This document shows, piece after piece, positions 28,864 to 38,787 of a stretch of DNA of 64,000 nt. Source of the stretch: Pseudomonas sp. Gutcm_11s (GTDB taxonomy: Bacteria > Pseudomonadota > Gammaproteobacteria > Pseudomonadales > Pseudomonadaceae); the NCBI RefSeq assembly GCF_028649395.1, contig NZ_JAQSUW010000013.1:185757-249756 (forward strand). The letters run 5' to 3'. Each line of letters starts with the position of its first letter. Position 1 is the stretch's first letter. The notes under the pieces were generated by a model, which saw nothing but the letters and a program-made list of their open reading frames with translations, was not told the origin of the DNA and searched no databases. A program made the translations under genes and the position numbers.

Positions 28864-28967
28864 ATGTGACTCGGCCTTTCAGGTAACTGTCATAGAACCA
28901 GTCTAAAGTCCGTTACAAAAGTGCAACCGGCGGTAGACGGCAGTTCGGAAGGGTATAGGCATTCGGC

Positions 28968-28995
28968 TTGAAACTTAGAAAACCCTTTCTATACA
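28968..28995 (+). promoter_or_regulatory. Predicted acpP promoter
   Basis: TTGAAA (28968-28973), 16-base spacer, TATACA (28990-28995), in the 179-base gap between fabG and acpP. An own promoter would account for the much higher need for acyl carrier protein than for the enzymes. Confidence 0.65.
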
Positions 28996-29042
28996 CTGCA
29001 GCCCAGCTGCACGGAATTTTTCCATAGGAGTGAAAACAAGAC

Positions 29043-29276
29043 ATGAGCACCATCGAAGAACGCGTCAAGAAAATCGTCGCCGAGCAACTGGGCGTCAAAG
29101 AGGATGAAGTGACCAACAGCGCTTCCTTCGTCGAAGACCTGGGCGCCGACTCCCTTGACACCGTCGAGCTGGTGATGGCTCTGGAAGAGGAATTCGAGAC
29201 CGAAATCCCGGACGAGCAGGCTGAGAAGATCACCACCGTTCAGGAAGCCATCGATTACATCAATTCGCATTCCTAA
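29043..29276 (+). CDS. acpP: Acyl carrier protein
   Basis: 77 aa, acidic, with the phosphopantetheine attachment serine in [15 protein letters not shown] (Ser about 37). It carries growing acyl chains for FabB/F, PlsX, LpxA and others. Preceded by TAGGAG. It has its own promoter and is followed by a terminator before fabF, so it can be made in excess of its neighbours. Confidence 0.98.
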   Translation: MSTIEERVKKIVAEQLGVKEDEVTNSASFVEDLGADSLDTVELVMALEEEFETEIPDEQAEKITTVQEAIDYINSHS

Positions 29277-29307
29277 GCGTTTGTAATCGCCGGTTTTCGG
29301 CCCCGAG

Positions 29308-29345
29308 AAGCCGCACTGCCCCTCAAAAGGCGTGCGGTTTTTCTT
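29308..29345 (+). terminator. Terminator/attenuator between acpP and fabF
   Basis: AAGCCGCAC-(T)-GCC ... GGC-GTGCGGTTTTTCTTT forms a nine-pair stem with one bulge followed by a T run. It lies between two genes of the same pathway and so probably acts as a partial terminator lowering fabF relative to acpP. Confidence 0.75.
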
Positions 29346-29385
29346 TATCGGGGCGGCAAGTTTCAACGAGAAAGAGGATTGTGCA

Positions 29386-30630
29386 GTGTCGCGTAGACGC
29401 GTCGTGGTTACCGGTATGGGCATGCTGTCGCCGTTGGGCGTCGATGTGGCGAGCAGCTGGCAGGGAATTCTGGCTGGCCGTAGTGGCATAGGCCTGATCG
29501 AGAGCGTCGACCTGTCGGCTTTCTCCACCCGCATCGGCGGTTCGGTGAAGGGCTTCGATGTCGAGCAATACCTGTCGGTCAAGGAAGCGCGCAAGCTCGA
29601 CCTGTTCATTCAGTACGGTCTGGCGGCCAGTTTCCAGGCGATGCGTGATGCCGGCCTGGAAATCACCGATGCCAATCGCGAGCGCATCGGTGTGGCCATG
29701 GGCTCCGGTATCGGCGGCCTGAGCAACATTGAGGCCACCTGCAAGATCCTGTTCGAGCAAGGGCCGCGGCGCATCTCGCCGTTCTTCGTGCCAGGCTCGA
29801 TCATCAACATGATTTCCGGCTTCCTGTCGATCCACCTGGGTCTGCAGGGGCCGAACTACGCCATTGCCACCGCCTGTACCACCGGTACCCACTGCATCGG
29901 CATGGCCGCGCGCAATATCGCCTACGGCGAGGCCGACGTGATGATCGCTGGCGGCGCGGAGATGGCTGCTTGTGCTCTGGGTATGGGCGCTTTCGGCGCG
30001 GCGCGCGCAATGTCCACCCGCAATGACGATCCGACCAAGGCCAGCCGTCCCTGGGACAAGGGTCGCGATGGCTTCGTGCTGTCCGACGGTGCCGGTGCCT
30101 TGGTGCTGGAGGAGCTGGAGCACGCCAAGGCGCGTGGCGCGACCATCTACGCCGAGCTAGTCGGCTTCGGCATGAGTGGCGATGCCTACCACATGACCTC
30201 GCCGCCGGAAGATGGCAACGGTGCTGCGCGCTGCATGACCAATGCTCTGCGCGATGCTGGCATGAATCCGGATCAGGTGCAGTACATCAATGCCCACGGC
30301 ACCTCGACCCCAGCCGGCGACAAGGCCGAGGCCAGCGCGGTGAAGTCGGTGTTCGGCGAGCACGCCTGCAAGCTCTCGGTCAGCTCGACCAAGTCCATGA
30401 CCGGTCACCTGCTGGGTGCTGCCGGTGCGGTGGAGGCGATCTTCAGTGTGCTGGCCCTGCGCGATCAGGTCGCTCCGCCGACCATCAACCTGGACGAGCC
30501 GGACGAGGGCTGTGACCTCGACTTCGTCGCGCACCAGGCCAAGCCGCTGGCGATCGACGCGGTGCTGTCCAACTCCTTCGGTTTCGGCGGCACCAACGGT
30601 TCGCTGGTGTTCCGTCGCTTCAACGGCTGA
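29386..30630 (+). CDS. fabF: 3-oxoacyl-ACP synthase II FabF
   Basis: Elongating condensing enzyme, 414 aa. The catalytic triad is present: Cys in [11 protein letters not shown], His in [11 protein letters not shown] and His in [18 protein letters not shown] 29386 ([18 protein letters not shown]) is the start supported by homology and the preceding AGAGG. The in-frame extension upstream overlaps the terminator and is not coding. The stop overlaps the pabC ATG by one base. Confidence 0.96.
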   Translation: MSRRRVVVTGMGMLSPLGVDVASSWQGILAGRSGIGLIESVDLSAFSTRIGGSVKGFDVEQYLSVKEARKLDLFIQYGLAASFQAMRDAGLEITDANRERIGVAMGSGIGGLSNIEATCKILFEQGPRRISPFFVPGSIINMISGFLSIHLGLQGPNYAIATACTTGTHCIGMAARNIAYGEADVMIAGGAEMAACALGMGAFGAARAMSTRNDDPTKASRPWDKGRDGFVLSDGAGALVLEELEHAKARGATIYAELVGFGMSGDAYHMTSPPEDGNGAARCMTNALRDAGMNPDQVQYINAHGTSTPAGDKAEASAVKSVFGEHACKLSVSSTKSMTGHLLGAAGAVEAIFSVLALRDQVAPPTINLDEPDEGCDLDFVAHQAKPLAIDAVLSNSFGFGGTNGSLVFRRFNG

Positions 30631-31445
30631 TGCTGCGCTGGGTCGACGGCCGTCCGGCCACGGATCTGCCTCTGGGTGATCGTGGCCTGGCCTATGGCGA
30701 TGGCCTGTTCGAGACCATTGCCGTGCGCGGTGGTCGCGCCAAGCTGCTGCCGCGCCATCTGGCGCGACTGAGCGAAGGGCTGCGACGCCTGTCCATCGAC
30801 CTCGACCTGCCGGCGCTGGAAGCCGAGCTGCAAGCCTTCTTCGCCGAGTTGGGCGAGGGCGTGGCCAAGCTGATGATCACCCGGGGCGAGGGGCTGCGCG
30901 GTTATGCGCAGCCGCAGCCGGCCAGCCCTCGCCGCATCCTGCTGGGCAATCCGCTGCCCAGCTATGCCGCCGAGAATGCCGAGCAGGGGGTTCGTCTGTT
31001 CCCTTGTACCACGCGTCTCGCCGAGCAACCGCTGCTGGCCGGCCTCAAGCACCTCAATCGCCTGGAGCAGGTCCTGGCTCGAGGCGAGTGGCAGGACACC
31101 GCCTTCGCCGAGGGGCTGATGTGTGATGTGTCCGGGCGGGTGGTCGAGGGGGTGTTCAGCAACCTGTTCCTGGTCAAGGGTGGCGCACTGCTCACCGCCG
31201 ATCTGTCGCGTTGCGGCGTGGCGGGGGTGATGCGTGCCGAGGTGCTGGCGCAGGCCGAGCGTCTTGGCCTGGTATGCGAGGTTCGCGACCTCGGCCTCGA
31301 TGAGCTGTACGCCGCCGACGAGGTCTTTCTCTGCAACAGCCTCTATGGCATCTGGCCGGTTCGCGAGTTGCAGGAGCATCACTGGCCCGTTGGAGCGCTG
31401 ACCCGTAAACTGCAGGCCCTTATCCGCAGTCTTCTGGATTCCTGA
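30630..31445 (+). CDS. pabC: 4-amino-4-deoxychorismate lyase PabC
   Basis: PLP enzyme giving 4-aminobenzoate for folate from aminodeoxychorismate. 271 aa, fold-type IV aminotransferase family. GDRGLAYGDGLFET at the N-terminus, the PLP lysine in LKHLNRLEQVLAR and GVAGVMRAEVL near the end. Located between fabF and mltG, the common gammaproteobacterial order. Translationally coupled to fabF. Confidence 0.93.
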   Translation: MLRWVDGRPATDLPLGDRGLAYGDGLFETIAVRGGRAKLLPRHLARLSEGLRRLSIDLDLPALEAELQAFFAELGEGVAKLMITRGEGLRGYAQPQPASPRRILLGNPLPSYAAENAEQGVRLFPCTTRLAEQPLLAGLKHLNRLEQVLARGEWQDTAFAEGLMCDVSGRVVEGVFSNLFLVKGGALLTADLSRCGVAGVMRAEVLAQAERLGLVCEVRDLGLDELYAADEVFLCNSLYGIWPVRELQEHHWPVGALTRKLQALIRSLLDS

Positions 31446-31448
31446 TTC

Positions 31449-32486
31449 GTGATACGCAAGTTGATGCTGCTGCTTGCTGCCGGCCTGGCGTTGCTTGTGC
31501 TGGCGTTTGCCCTGGCGGGTTGGCGCCTGCACGTTGCCCTGAACCAGCCGCTCCAGCTGGAGAGCGAGCGCCTGGTTGAGGTCCAGCCGGGTGATACCCC
31601 GGGCGGCATGCTCAATCGCCTGGAAGCAGAGGGCGTGCTGGATGGCGCCTTCTGGCTGCGCCTTTACTGGCGCTTCAATCTTTCCGGTGAAGCGCTGCAT
31701 AGCGGTGAGTATCGTCTGACGCCGCAACAGAGCGTGCGCGACATGCTTGGCCTCTGGCTGCGTGGCGAAGTGGTGCAGTACAGCCTGACGCTGGTCGAGG
31801 GCTGGAGTTTCCGCCAGGTGCGTACCGCCCTGGCGCGCCAGGAGAAGCTGGAGCAGAGCCTGGCCGGGCTTGACGACAAGGCGCTGATGGCCAAGCTCGG
31901 CTTGCCTGGCGCGAGCCCCGAGGGGCGCTTCTTCCCCGACACCTATCGCTACGTGCGTGGCATGAGCGATCTCGACCTGCTCAAGCAGGCGCGCAGCCGC
32001 CTGGACCAGGTACTGGAAGAGGAGTGGGGCAAGCGCGCCGAGGGCCTGCCGTACCGCGAGCCCTACGATGCGCTGATCATGGCCTCCATGGTCGAGAAGG
32101 AGACCGGCGTGGCCGAGGAGCGTGGGCAGATCGCCGGCGTGTTCGTGCGCCGTCTGCGCAGCGGCATGCGCCTGCAGACCGACCCGACGGTGATCTTCGG
32201 CCTCGGCGAGCGCTACAAGGGCAACCTGACCCGCGCCCACCTGCTCGAGGCGACGCCCTACAACACCTACACCATCGACGGCATGCCGCCGACGCCTATC
32301 GCCCTGGCCGGCCGCGAGGCGATCCATGCCGCGCTCAACCCGGTCGCGGGCAAGAGCCTGTACTTCGTCGCTCGTGGCGACGGCAGCCATGTATTCTCGG
32401 AAAACCTGGAGCAGCACAACCGTGCCGTGCGCGAGTACCAGCTCAAGCGCCGCGCCGACTACCGCTCCAGCCCCGCGCCCAAATAA
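31449..32486 (+). CDS. mltG: Endolytic peptidoglycan transglycosylase MltG
   Basis: Cleaves nascent glycan strands at the inner membrane and so sets glycan length. 345 aa: one N-terminal helix (about 4-25), then a LysM-like part and the YceG domain with MVEKETGVAEERGQIAGVF (catalytic glutamate), LQTDPTVIFG and PYNTYTIDGMPPTPI. GTG start three bases after pabC. Confidence 0.94.
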   Translation: MIRKLMLLLAAGLALLVLAFALAGWRLHVALNQPLQLESERLVEVQPGDTPGGMLNRLEAEGVLDGAFWLRLYWRFNLSGEALHSGEYRLTPQQSVRDMLGLWLRGEVVQYSLTLVEGWSFRQVRTALARQEKLEQSLAGLDDKALMAKLGLPGASPEGRFFPDTYRYVRGMSDLDLLKQARSRLDQVLEEEWGKRAEGLPYREPYDALIMASMVEKETGVAEERGQIAGVFVRRLRSGMRLQTDPTVIFGLGERYKGNLTRAHLLEATPYNTYTIDGMPPTPIALAGREAIHAALNPVAGKSLYFVARGDGSHVFSENLEQHNRAVREYQLKRRADYRSSPAPK

Positions 32487-34107
<1,621 letters not shown>

Positions 34108-34143
34108 AATCGAAAATCGGATTAAGTCGCAAGGATTTAGTGC

Positions 34144-34500
34144 ATGAGCTTGCCACCCAATTTGGGCCCGCGTAACGGAATTCTGTCCCTGACCATCAAG
34201 GACAAGTCCGTGCTGTACGCGGCCTATATGCCCTTCATTCGCAATGGCGGCCTGTTCATTCCGACCGCCAAGAGCTACAAGCTGGGCGACGAGGTGTTCA
34301 TGCTGCTCAACCTGATGGATGAGCCGGAAAAGATCCCGGTGGCTGGCAAGGTGGTGTGGATCACCCCCAAGGGCGCCCAGGGCAACCGGGCGGCCGGTGT
34401 CGGCGTGCAGTTCAACGATGGTGACAACACCGCGCGCAACAAGATCGAAACATACCTGGCCGGTGCGCTGAAGTCGGATCGCCCGACCCACACCATGTAA
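34144..34500 (+). CDS. pilZ: Type IV pilus assembly protein PilZ
   Basis: 118-aa single PilZ domain protein needed for type IV pilus assembly, acting in the cytoplasm with the PilB ATPase. It lacks the RxxxR motif of c-di-GMP receptors, as expected for the founding PilZ protein, and has GGLFIPTAKSYKLGDEVFML and VGVQFND. The start ATG 34144 follows AAGGA. Confidence 0.95.
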   Translation: MSLPPNLGPRNGILSLTIKDKSVLYAAYMPFIRNGGLFIPTAKSYKLGDEVFMLLNLMDEPEKIPVAGKVVWITPKGAQGNRAAGVGVQFNDGDNTARNKIETYLAGALKSDRPTHTM

Positions 34501-34527
34501 GTCGCGACTTAGAGCTTCAAGGCAGAG

Positions 34528-34544
34528 GCGCCCGAATCGGGCGC
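34528..34544 (+). terminator. Hairpin after pilZ, possible weak terminator
   Basis: GCGCCCG-AAT-CGGGCGC lies in the 72-base gap between pilZ and tatD. It is followed by only a weak T-rich sequence, so termination is likely partial. Confidence 0.4.
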
Positions 34545-34572
34545 TTCGTCATTTCAGAGACAGAGAAATTCC

Positions 34573-35355
34573 ATGCTGGTTGACTCCCATTGCCACCTCG
34601 ACCGCCTCGACCTGGCGGCTCACGACGGTTCCCTCGATGCGGCGCTGGACGCCGCCCGTGCCCGCGGCGTGCAGCACTTCCTGTGCATTGGCGTGAGCGC
34701 TGCCAACGCCAGTGCGGTCAAGGCACTGGCCGAGCGCTATGCCGATGTGGACTGCTCGGTAGGCGTGCATCCGCTGGATCTGGAGAAGGGCGAGGCGCCG
34801 GCGCTGGACTGGCTGCTCGGTGAGCTGAACCATCCCAACGTGGTGGCTATCGGCGAAACGGGGCTGGACTACCACTACGAGCCCGAGGCTGCCGAGCTGC
34901 AGCAACAGTCCTTCCGTCTGCATCTGGAGGCGGCCAAGGTCACCGGCAAGCCGGTCATAGTCCATACCCGCGAGGCGCGAGCCGATACCCTGGCTCTGCT
35001 GCGCGAGGCGGCGCTGCCGCAGGCCGGCGTGCTGCACTGCTTCACCGAAGACTGGGAGATGGCCAAGGCGGCTCTGGATATCGGCTTCTATATCTCGCTG
35101 TCCGGCATCGTCACCTTCCGCAATGCCGATGCCCTGCGCGAAGTGGCACGCAAGGTGCCGGCCGATCGCCTGCTGGTGGAGACCGATTCGCCGTATCTCG
35201 CGCCCATTCCCCATCGTGGCAAGCCCAACTTGCCGCAGTACGTGCGTGAGGTGGCGGAGTTCCTGGCTATGGTCCGTGGCGAGTCGTTCGAGGCCCTGGC
35301 CGAGCAGACCACGGCCAACTTCAAGCGCCTGTTCCCGCAGGCTCGCGTGGTCTGA
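34573..35355 (+). CDS. TatD-family metal-dependent hydrolase
   Basis: 260-aa TIM-barrel hydrolase (TatD/YcfH group) with SHCHLDRLD, GVHPLD, IGETGLDYHY, HCFTED and ETDSPYLAP metal-site motifs. Members are 3'-5' DNA/RNA exonucleases or D-aminoacyl-tRNA deacylase-like. The position after pilZ corresponds to P. aeruginosa PA2959. The exact substrate is not determined. Confidence 0.92.
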   Translation: MLVDSHCHLDRLDLAAHDGSLDAALDAARARGVQHFLCIGVSAANASAVKALAERYADVDCSVGVHPLDLEKGEAPALDWLLGELNHPNVVAIGETGLDYHYEPEAAELQQQSFRLHLEAAKVTGKPVIVHTREARADTLALLREAALPQAGVLHCFTEDWEMAKAALDIGFYISLSGIVTFRNADALREVARKVPADRLLVETDSPYLAPIPHRGKPNLPQYVREVAEFLAMVRGESFEALAEQTTANFKRLFPQARVV

Positions 35356-35381
35356 TCGGGCCGCTCACAAAAATCGCGGAC

Positions 35382-35504
35382 AAAAAAAACCCGGGTTCTG
35401 GGGGATGAATCCGGGTCAAGACCATTAGGAGTAAAACGAAGGTACGCGATCCACGGTACCTCGACTGGCGGGGCACTTGGGGGGAGATGCCGCACGCCAG
35501 TCAT
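35382..35504 (-). ncRNA. rgsA: RgsA-like small RNA
   Basis: Minus-strand transcript of about 120 nt predicted from structure. The 5' hairpin has GACTGGCG pairing with CGCCAGTC (35465-35502 region), a second hairpin GGTAC...GTACC (around 35440-35460), and a final stem ACCCGG...CCGGGT followed by eight T (35382-35389) as terminator. Upstream, CAATACT just before the start resembles a sigmaS/sigma70 -10. In P. aeruginosa the RpoS-dependent sRNA RgsA (PA2958.1) lies next to tatD, and position, size and structure agree. Sequence identity could not be checked. Confidence 0.72.
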
Positions 35505-35592
35505 TCCAGTATTGGCCAGGATTGTCCTTCGTCCATGTTGGTCACACCGGTTTCTTAAACGTATTTGGAATACCGCCGCCGCTGCTGAGCAC

Positions 35593-36726
35593 TCAGCCTT
35601 GTCGCAGCTGAGCCAGTACCGTCAGGCTTCGTTCGATCACCGCCGGCTCGGTATAGAAATGTGGCGACAGACGGATGCCCTTGCCGCGCTGTGCACAGAT
35701 CACCTGCTGTTCCCTGAGGCGCGCGAACAGGGCCTGGTTGTCCCAGCCGGCCAGGCTGAAGGTGAGGATGCCGGCGCGGCGTGCCGGGTTCAGCGGGCTG
35801 TGCAGCTGGGCGCCGGCAATACGCTGCAACCCTTCCTGCAACTGCAGCACGCGTTCCTCGATCTGCGCAGCCACCTGCGGCATGCCCACTTCCTCGAGCA
35901 GCGACAGGCTGGCCTCCAGCGCCATGGCGCCGAGCATATTCGGGCTGCCGCACTCGAAGCGCCGAGCGCTGCGGGCCGGTTGCCAGTCGTTGCGATCATA
36001 GTCGCCGGCATGTTCGAGCATGTGCCAGCCGTATTCGTGCAGGGCCAGTTGTTCGCGCAGGTCACTACGACAATAGAAGACACCCAGGCCCTCTGGGCCA
36101 AGCATCCACTTGTGGCCGTCGGCCATGGCGAAGGCACAATCGCAGGACTGCACGTCCAGCGGTTGCGCGCCGAGTTGCTGGATGGCGTCGACGCACAGCA
36201 GTACATTTTTGGCGCGACAGCCGGCTCCCAGGCGCGGCAGGTCCAGGCGCAGGCCGCTGGCGAACTGCACCGAGCTGATGGACAGCAGGCGGGTACGAGG
36301 GCCGCAGGCGTCCAACAGGGCTCCCTCCGGGTCTTTGCCGCCGAGGTTGACCTGTACCACCTCGACCCCGCGTGGCTTCAGGGCTTCCCAGACGATGCGG
36401 TTGGAGGGGAATTCCTCATCGCTGATCACCACCTGGTCGCCGGCTCGCCAGTCCAGCCCGAAGGCGACGAACGACAGCGCCTCCGAGGTGTTCTTCACCA
36501 GCGCCACATCAGCCGTGGAGGGGGCATTGAGCAGGCGCTGCAGACGCTCGCGCAGGCGCTTCTCCACTTGCAGCCAGGCGGGGTAGTCACGAGCACCGAG
36601 GCTGATGTTTTCCTCGGCGAAGCGGCGCACCGCCTCGGCGGCACGCCTTGGCCAGGGAGCCACTGCGGCATGGTTGAGGTAGCAGAGCTCGGGAGCTAGC
36701 GGGAATTCGTCGCTTGGATTGATCAT
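35593..36726 (-). CDS. Class V aminotransferase / cysteine desulfurase-like PLP enzyme
   Basis: 377 aa, fold-type I class V. LNHAAVAPWP near the N-terminus binds substrate/phosphate. The PLP aspartate/lysine region is LCVDAIQQLGAQPLD followed by FAMADGHKWMLGPEGLGVFY with the Schiff-base lysine. The C-terminal domain lacks the cysteine-bearing loop typical of IscS, so desulfurase activity is doubtful; it resembles isopenicillin-N-epimerase-like or selenocysteine-lyase-like members. I start at 36726 (MINPSDEFPLAPEL). It shares a short divergent intergenic region with the tetR gene, so may be its target. Confidence 0.82.
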   Translation of the reverse strand: MINPSDEFPLAPELCYLNHAAVAPWPRRAAEAVRRFAEENISLGARDYPAWLQVEKRLRERLQRLLNAPSTADVALVKNTSEALSFVAFGLDWRAGDQVVISDEEFPSNRIVWEALKPRGVEVVQVNLGGKDPEGALLDACGPRTRLLSISSVQFASGLRLDLPRLGAGCRAKNVLLCVDAIQQLGAQPLDVQSCDCAFAMADGHKWMLGPEGLGVFYCRSDLREQLALHEYGWHMLEHAGDYDRNDWQPARSARRFECGSPNMLGAMALEASLSLLEEVGMPQVAAQIEERVLQLQEGLQRIAGAQLHSPLNPARRAGILTFSLAGWDNQALFARLREQQVICAQRGKGIRLSPHFYTEPAVIERSLTVLAQLRQG

Positions 36727-36801
36727 TGGGCCGATGATCCGTGCATTTTTGCGCTGAATAGGCATAATAACGCGCTTCAATTTTCATCTCGCAGTCACTT
36801 C

Positions 36802-37440
36802 ATGAACAAAGAACCTCGCAAAGTCCGCGAATTCCGTCGCCGCGAACAGGAAATTCTCGATACCGCGCTCAAGCTCTTCCTTGAACAGGGTGAAGACAGC
36901 GTGACTGTCGAGATGATCGCCGATGCGGTCGGGATCGGCAAAGGCACGATCTACAAGCACTTCAAGTCCAAGGCCGAGGTCTACCTGCGTCTGATGCTGG
37001 ACTACGAGCGCGACCTCAACGCGCTGCTGCTGTCCGAAGACGTAGCCAAGGACAAGGAAGCGCTGGCCCGTGCCTACTTCGAGTTCCGCATGCGTGACCC
37101 GCAGCGCTACCGTCTGTTCGACCGCCTCGAAGAGAAGGTGGTCAAGGGCAATCAGGTGCCGGAGATGGTCGAGCAGCTGCACAAGATCCGAACCTCCAAC
37201 TTCGAGCGCCTGACTCAGCTGATCAAGGGCCGCATCGAAGAGGGCAAGCTGGAAGACGTGCCGCCGTACTTCCACTACTGCGCCGCCTGGGCGCTGGTGC
37301 ATGGTGCCGTGGCCCTGTACCACTCGCCGTTCTGGAGCAGCGTGCTGGAAGATCAGGACGGCTTCTTCCAGTTCCTCATGGACATCGGTGTGCGCATGGG
37401 CAACAAGCGCAAGCGCGACGGCGAAACGCCGGCAGTCTAG
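36802..37440 (+). CDS. TetR-family transcriptional regulator
   Basis: 212 aa. The N-terminal HTH (about 14-62) has EQEILDTALKLFLEQGED and MIADAVGIGKGTIYKHFKSK, which fit TetR well. The C-terminal ligand domain is helical. It ends in the basic NKRKRDGE. Divergent from the class V aminotransferase with a 75-base gap. The stop codon TAG forms part of the terminal repeat of a palindromic element, so the last codons may have been reset by that insertion. Ligand unknown. Confidence 0.88.
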   Translation: MNKEPRKVREFRRREQEILDTALKLFLEQGEDSVTVEMIADAVGIGKGTIYKHFKSKAEVYLRLMLDYERDLNALLLSEDVAKDKEALARAYFEFRMRDPQRYRLFDRLEEKVVKGNQVPEMVEQLHKIRTSNFERLTQLIKGRIEEGKLEDVPPYFHYCAAWALVHGAVALYHSPFWSSVLEDQDGFFQFLMDIGVRMGNKRKRDGETPAV

Positions 37441-37706
37441 GGGCTGTTCCCGTTCAGTTCGCGAACCGCGTTGCTGCGAAAAATCTCGCCAGGCTAGGCG
37501 TGGAACGCAGGTTAATGGTGTTCCCTTGCCAAGTTCCACAACGACGCATGGCGAGATTTTCCGCGCAACCCGAAGGGACAGGCCAGTTTTTGCGCGGAAC
37601 GTCGTTACTCGACAGCTCATTTGGACGACCAAACTTCACGTCTCGTGCCTAGCCCCGCGCAAAAACTGGCTCCGTCGCGGCCGTGAACTGAACGGGAGCA
37701 GCCCCT
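37439..37706. repeat. 268-bp palindromic element with near-perfect terminal inverted repeats
   Basis: The left end AGGGGCTGTTCCCGTTCAGT.. (37439-37460) matches the reverse complement of the right end (37685-37706) at 21 of 22 positions. Inside are two further inverted pairs: GCGAAAAATCTCGCCA (about 37476) against a copy near 37547 with one mismatch, and GCCAGTTTTTGCGCG (about 37583) perfectly against its complement near 37656. A short GTGGAAC/GTTCCAC pair lies in the first arm. No gene fits. It may be a MITE or another mobile palindromic repeat; it could also terminate tetR. No target duplication is obvious. The remaining bases to moaA hold its promoter. Confidence 0.8.
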
Positions 37707-37733
37707 CATGCCATTCAGCCCGCCAATGATGCG

Positions 37734-37762
37734 TTCTTTGCCATCGGCGGCGGGCATATACT
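37734..37762 (+). promoter_or_regulatory. Predicted promoter of moaA
   Basis: TTCTTT (37734-37739), 17 bases, TATACT (37757-37762). The -10 is good and the -35 weak. A CTCCGG...CCGGAG hairpin (about 37761-37783) lies in the short leader. Confidence 0.45.
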
Positions 37763-37789
37763 CCGGACTGAACACTGCCGGAGTTCTCC

Positions 37790-38758
37790 ATGATCGTTGA
37801 CCACCAGGGTCGGCGTTTTCGCAATCTGCGCATCAGCCTGACCGCCGCCTGCAACTATGCCTGCACCTACTGCGTGCCGGACGGCAAGCGCCTGGTGGCT
37901 GCTCAGGACGAACTGTCCGCCGAGGCCATGGTGCGTGGCGTGGCCTACCTAATGGAGGCGGCCGGCATCGAGCGGCTGCGCATCACCGGTGGCGAGCCGC
38001 TGGTCAGTCCCAAGCTCGATCACTTCCTCCGCGAGACCAGCCGCCTGGGGCTGCAGGACATCGGCCTGACCACCAACGGCCAGTTGCTCGCGCGCAAGCT
38101 GCCGCTGCTGCTGGAGTGCGGCCTCAAACGAATCAACGTGTCGCTGGACACCCTCGACCCCGACGACTTCAAGCGCATCGCTCGTGGCGGCGACCTGCCA
38201 GCTGTGTTGCAGGGGCTGGAAGAGGCGAGGGCGGCGGGGCTCAGGATCAAAATCAACATGGTGCCGCTGCGTGGGCAGAACCACGAGCAGGTGCTGCCGA
38301 TGCTCGATTACTGCCTGGAGCGGGGCTTCGAGCTGCGCTTCATCGAACTGATGCGCATGGGCCATCTCGCCCGCGAGGGTGCGAGCTTCCAGCAGCAGTT
38401 CTATGGCATGCCCGAGTTGCTGGCAGAGGTCGGCAGCCGCTACGAGTTCATCCAGGCTGCGGCGCCGCTGGATGCCACCGCGCTGCGCTACGAGATTCCA
38501 GGGCACGGCTTCTTCGGCGTGATCGCCAACGAGAGCGTGCCGTTCTGCCGGACCTGCTCGCGCCTGCGTCTGTCCTCCACCGGCTGGCTGCACGGCTGCC
38601 TGTCATCGAGCAACCGTCACTATGTCGGCGACCTGCTCGACAAACCGCGGCATCAGGCCTTGCCGGCCCTGCAGCGCCTGCTGGTGCGCGCCCTGGGCGA
38701 CAAGCAGGACGTCGCCTTTGCCGGTGGCGCCACCGTCATGAAAATCATCGGCGGCTAA
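37790..38758 (+). CDS. moaA: GTP 3',8-cyclase MoaA
   Basis: Radical SAM enzyme for the first step of molybdenum cofactor synthesis. 322 aa. The N-terminal cluster is CNYACTYC (C21, C25, C28), with GGEP at 67-70. The C-terminal substrate-binding cluster C253/C256/C270 is intact in FCRTCSRLRLSSTGWLHGC, and the protein ends in the functional GG. No other moa gene is adjacent. The next gene is another radical SAM protein 29 bases downstream, probably cotranscribed. Confidence 0.94.
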   Translation: MIVDHQGRRFRNLRISLTAACNYACTYCVPDGKRLVAAQDELSAEAMVRGVAYLMEAAGIERLRITGGEPLVSPKLDHFLRETSRLGLQDIGLTTNGQLLARKLPLLLECGLKRINVSLDTLDPDDFKRIARGGDLPAVLQGLEEARAAGLRIKINMVPLRGQNHEQVLPMLDYCLERGFELRFIELMRMGHLAREGASFQQQFYGMPELLAEVGSRYEFIQAAAPLDATALRYEIPGHGFFGVIANESVPFCRTCSRLRLSSTGWLHGCLSSSNRHYVGDLLDKPRHQALPALQRLLVRALGDKQDVAFAGGATVMKIIGG

Positions 38759-38787
38759 CGCGCCGCCTCATCTATCCGTACGAAGCC

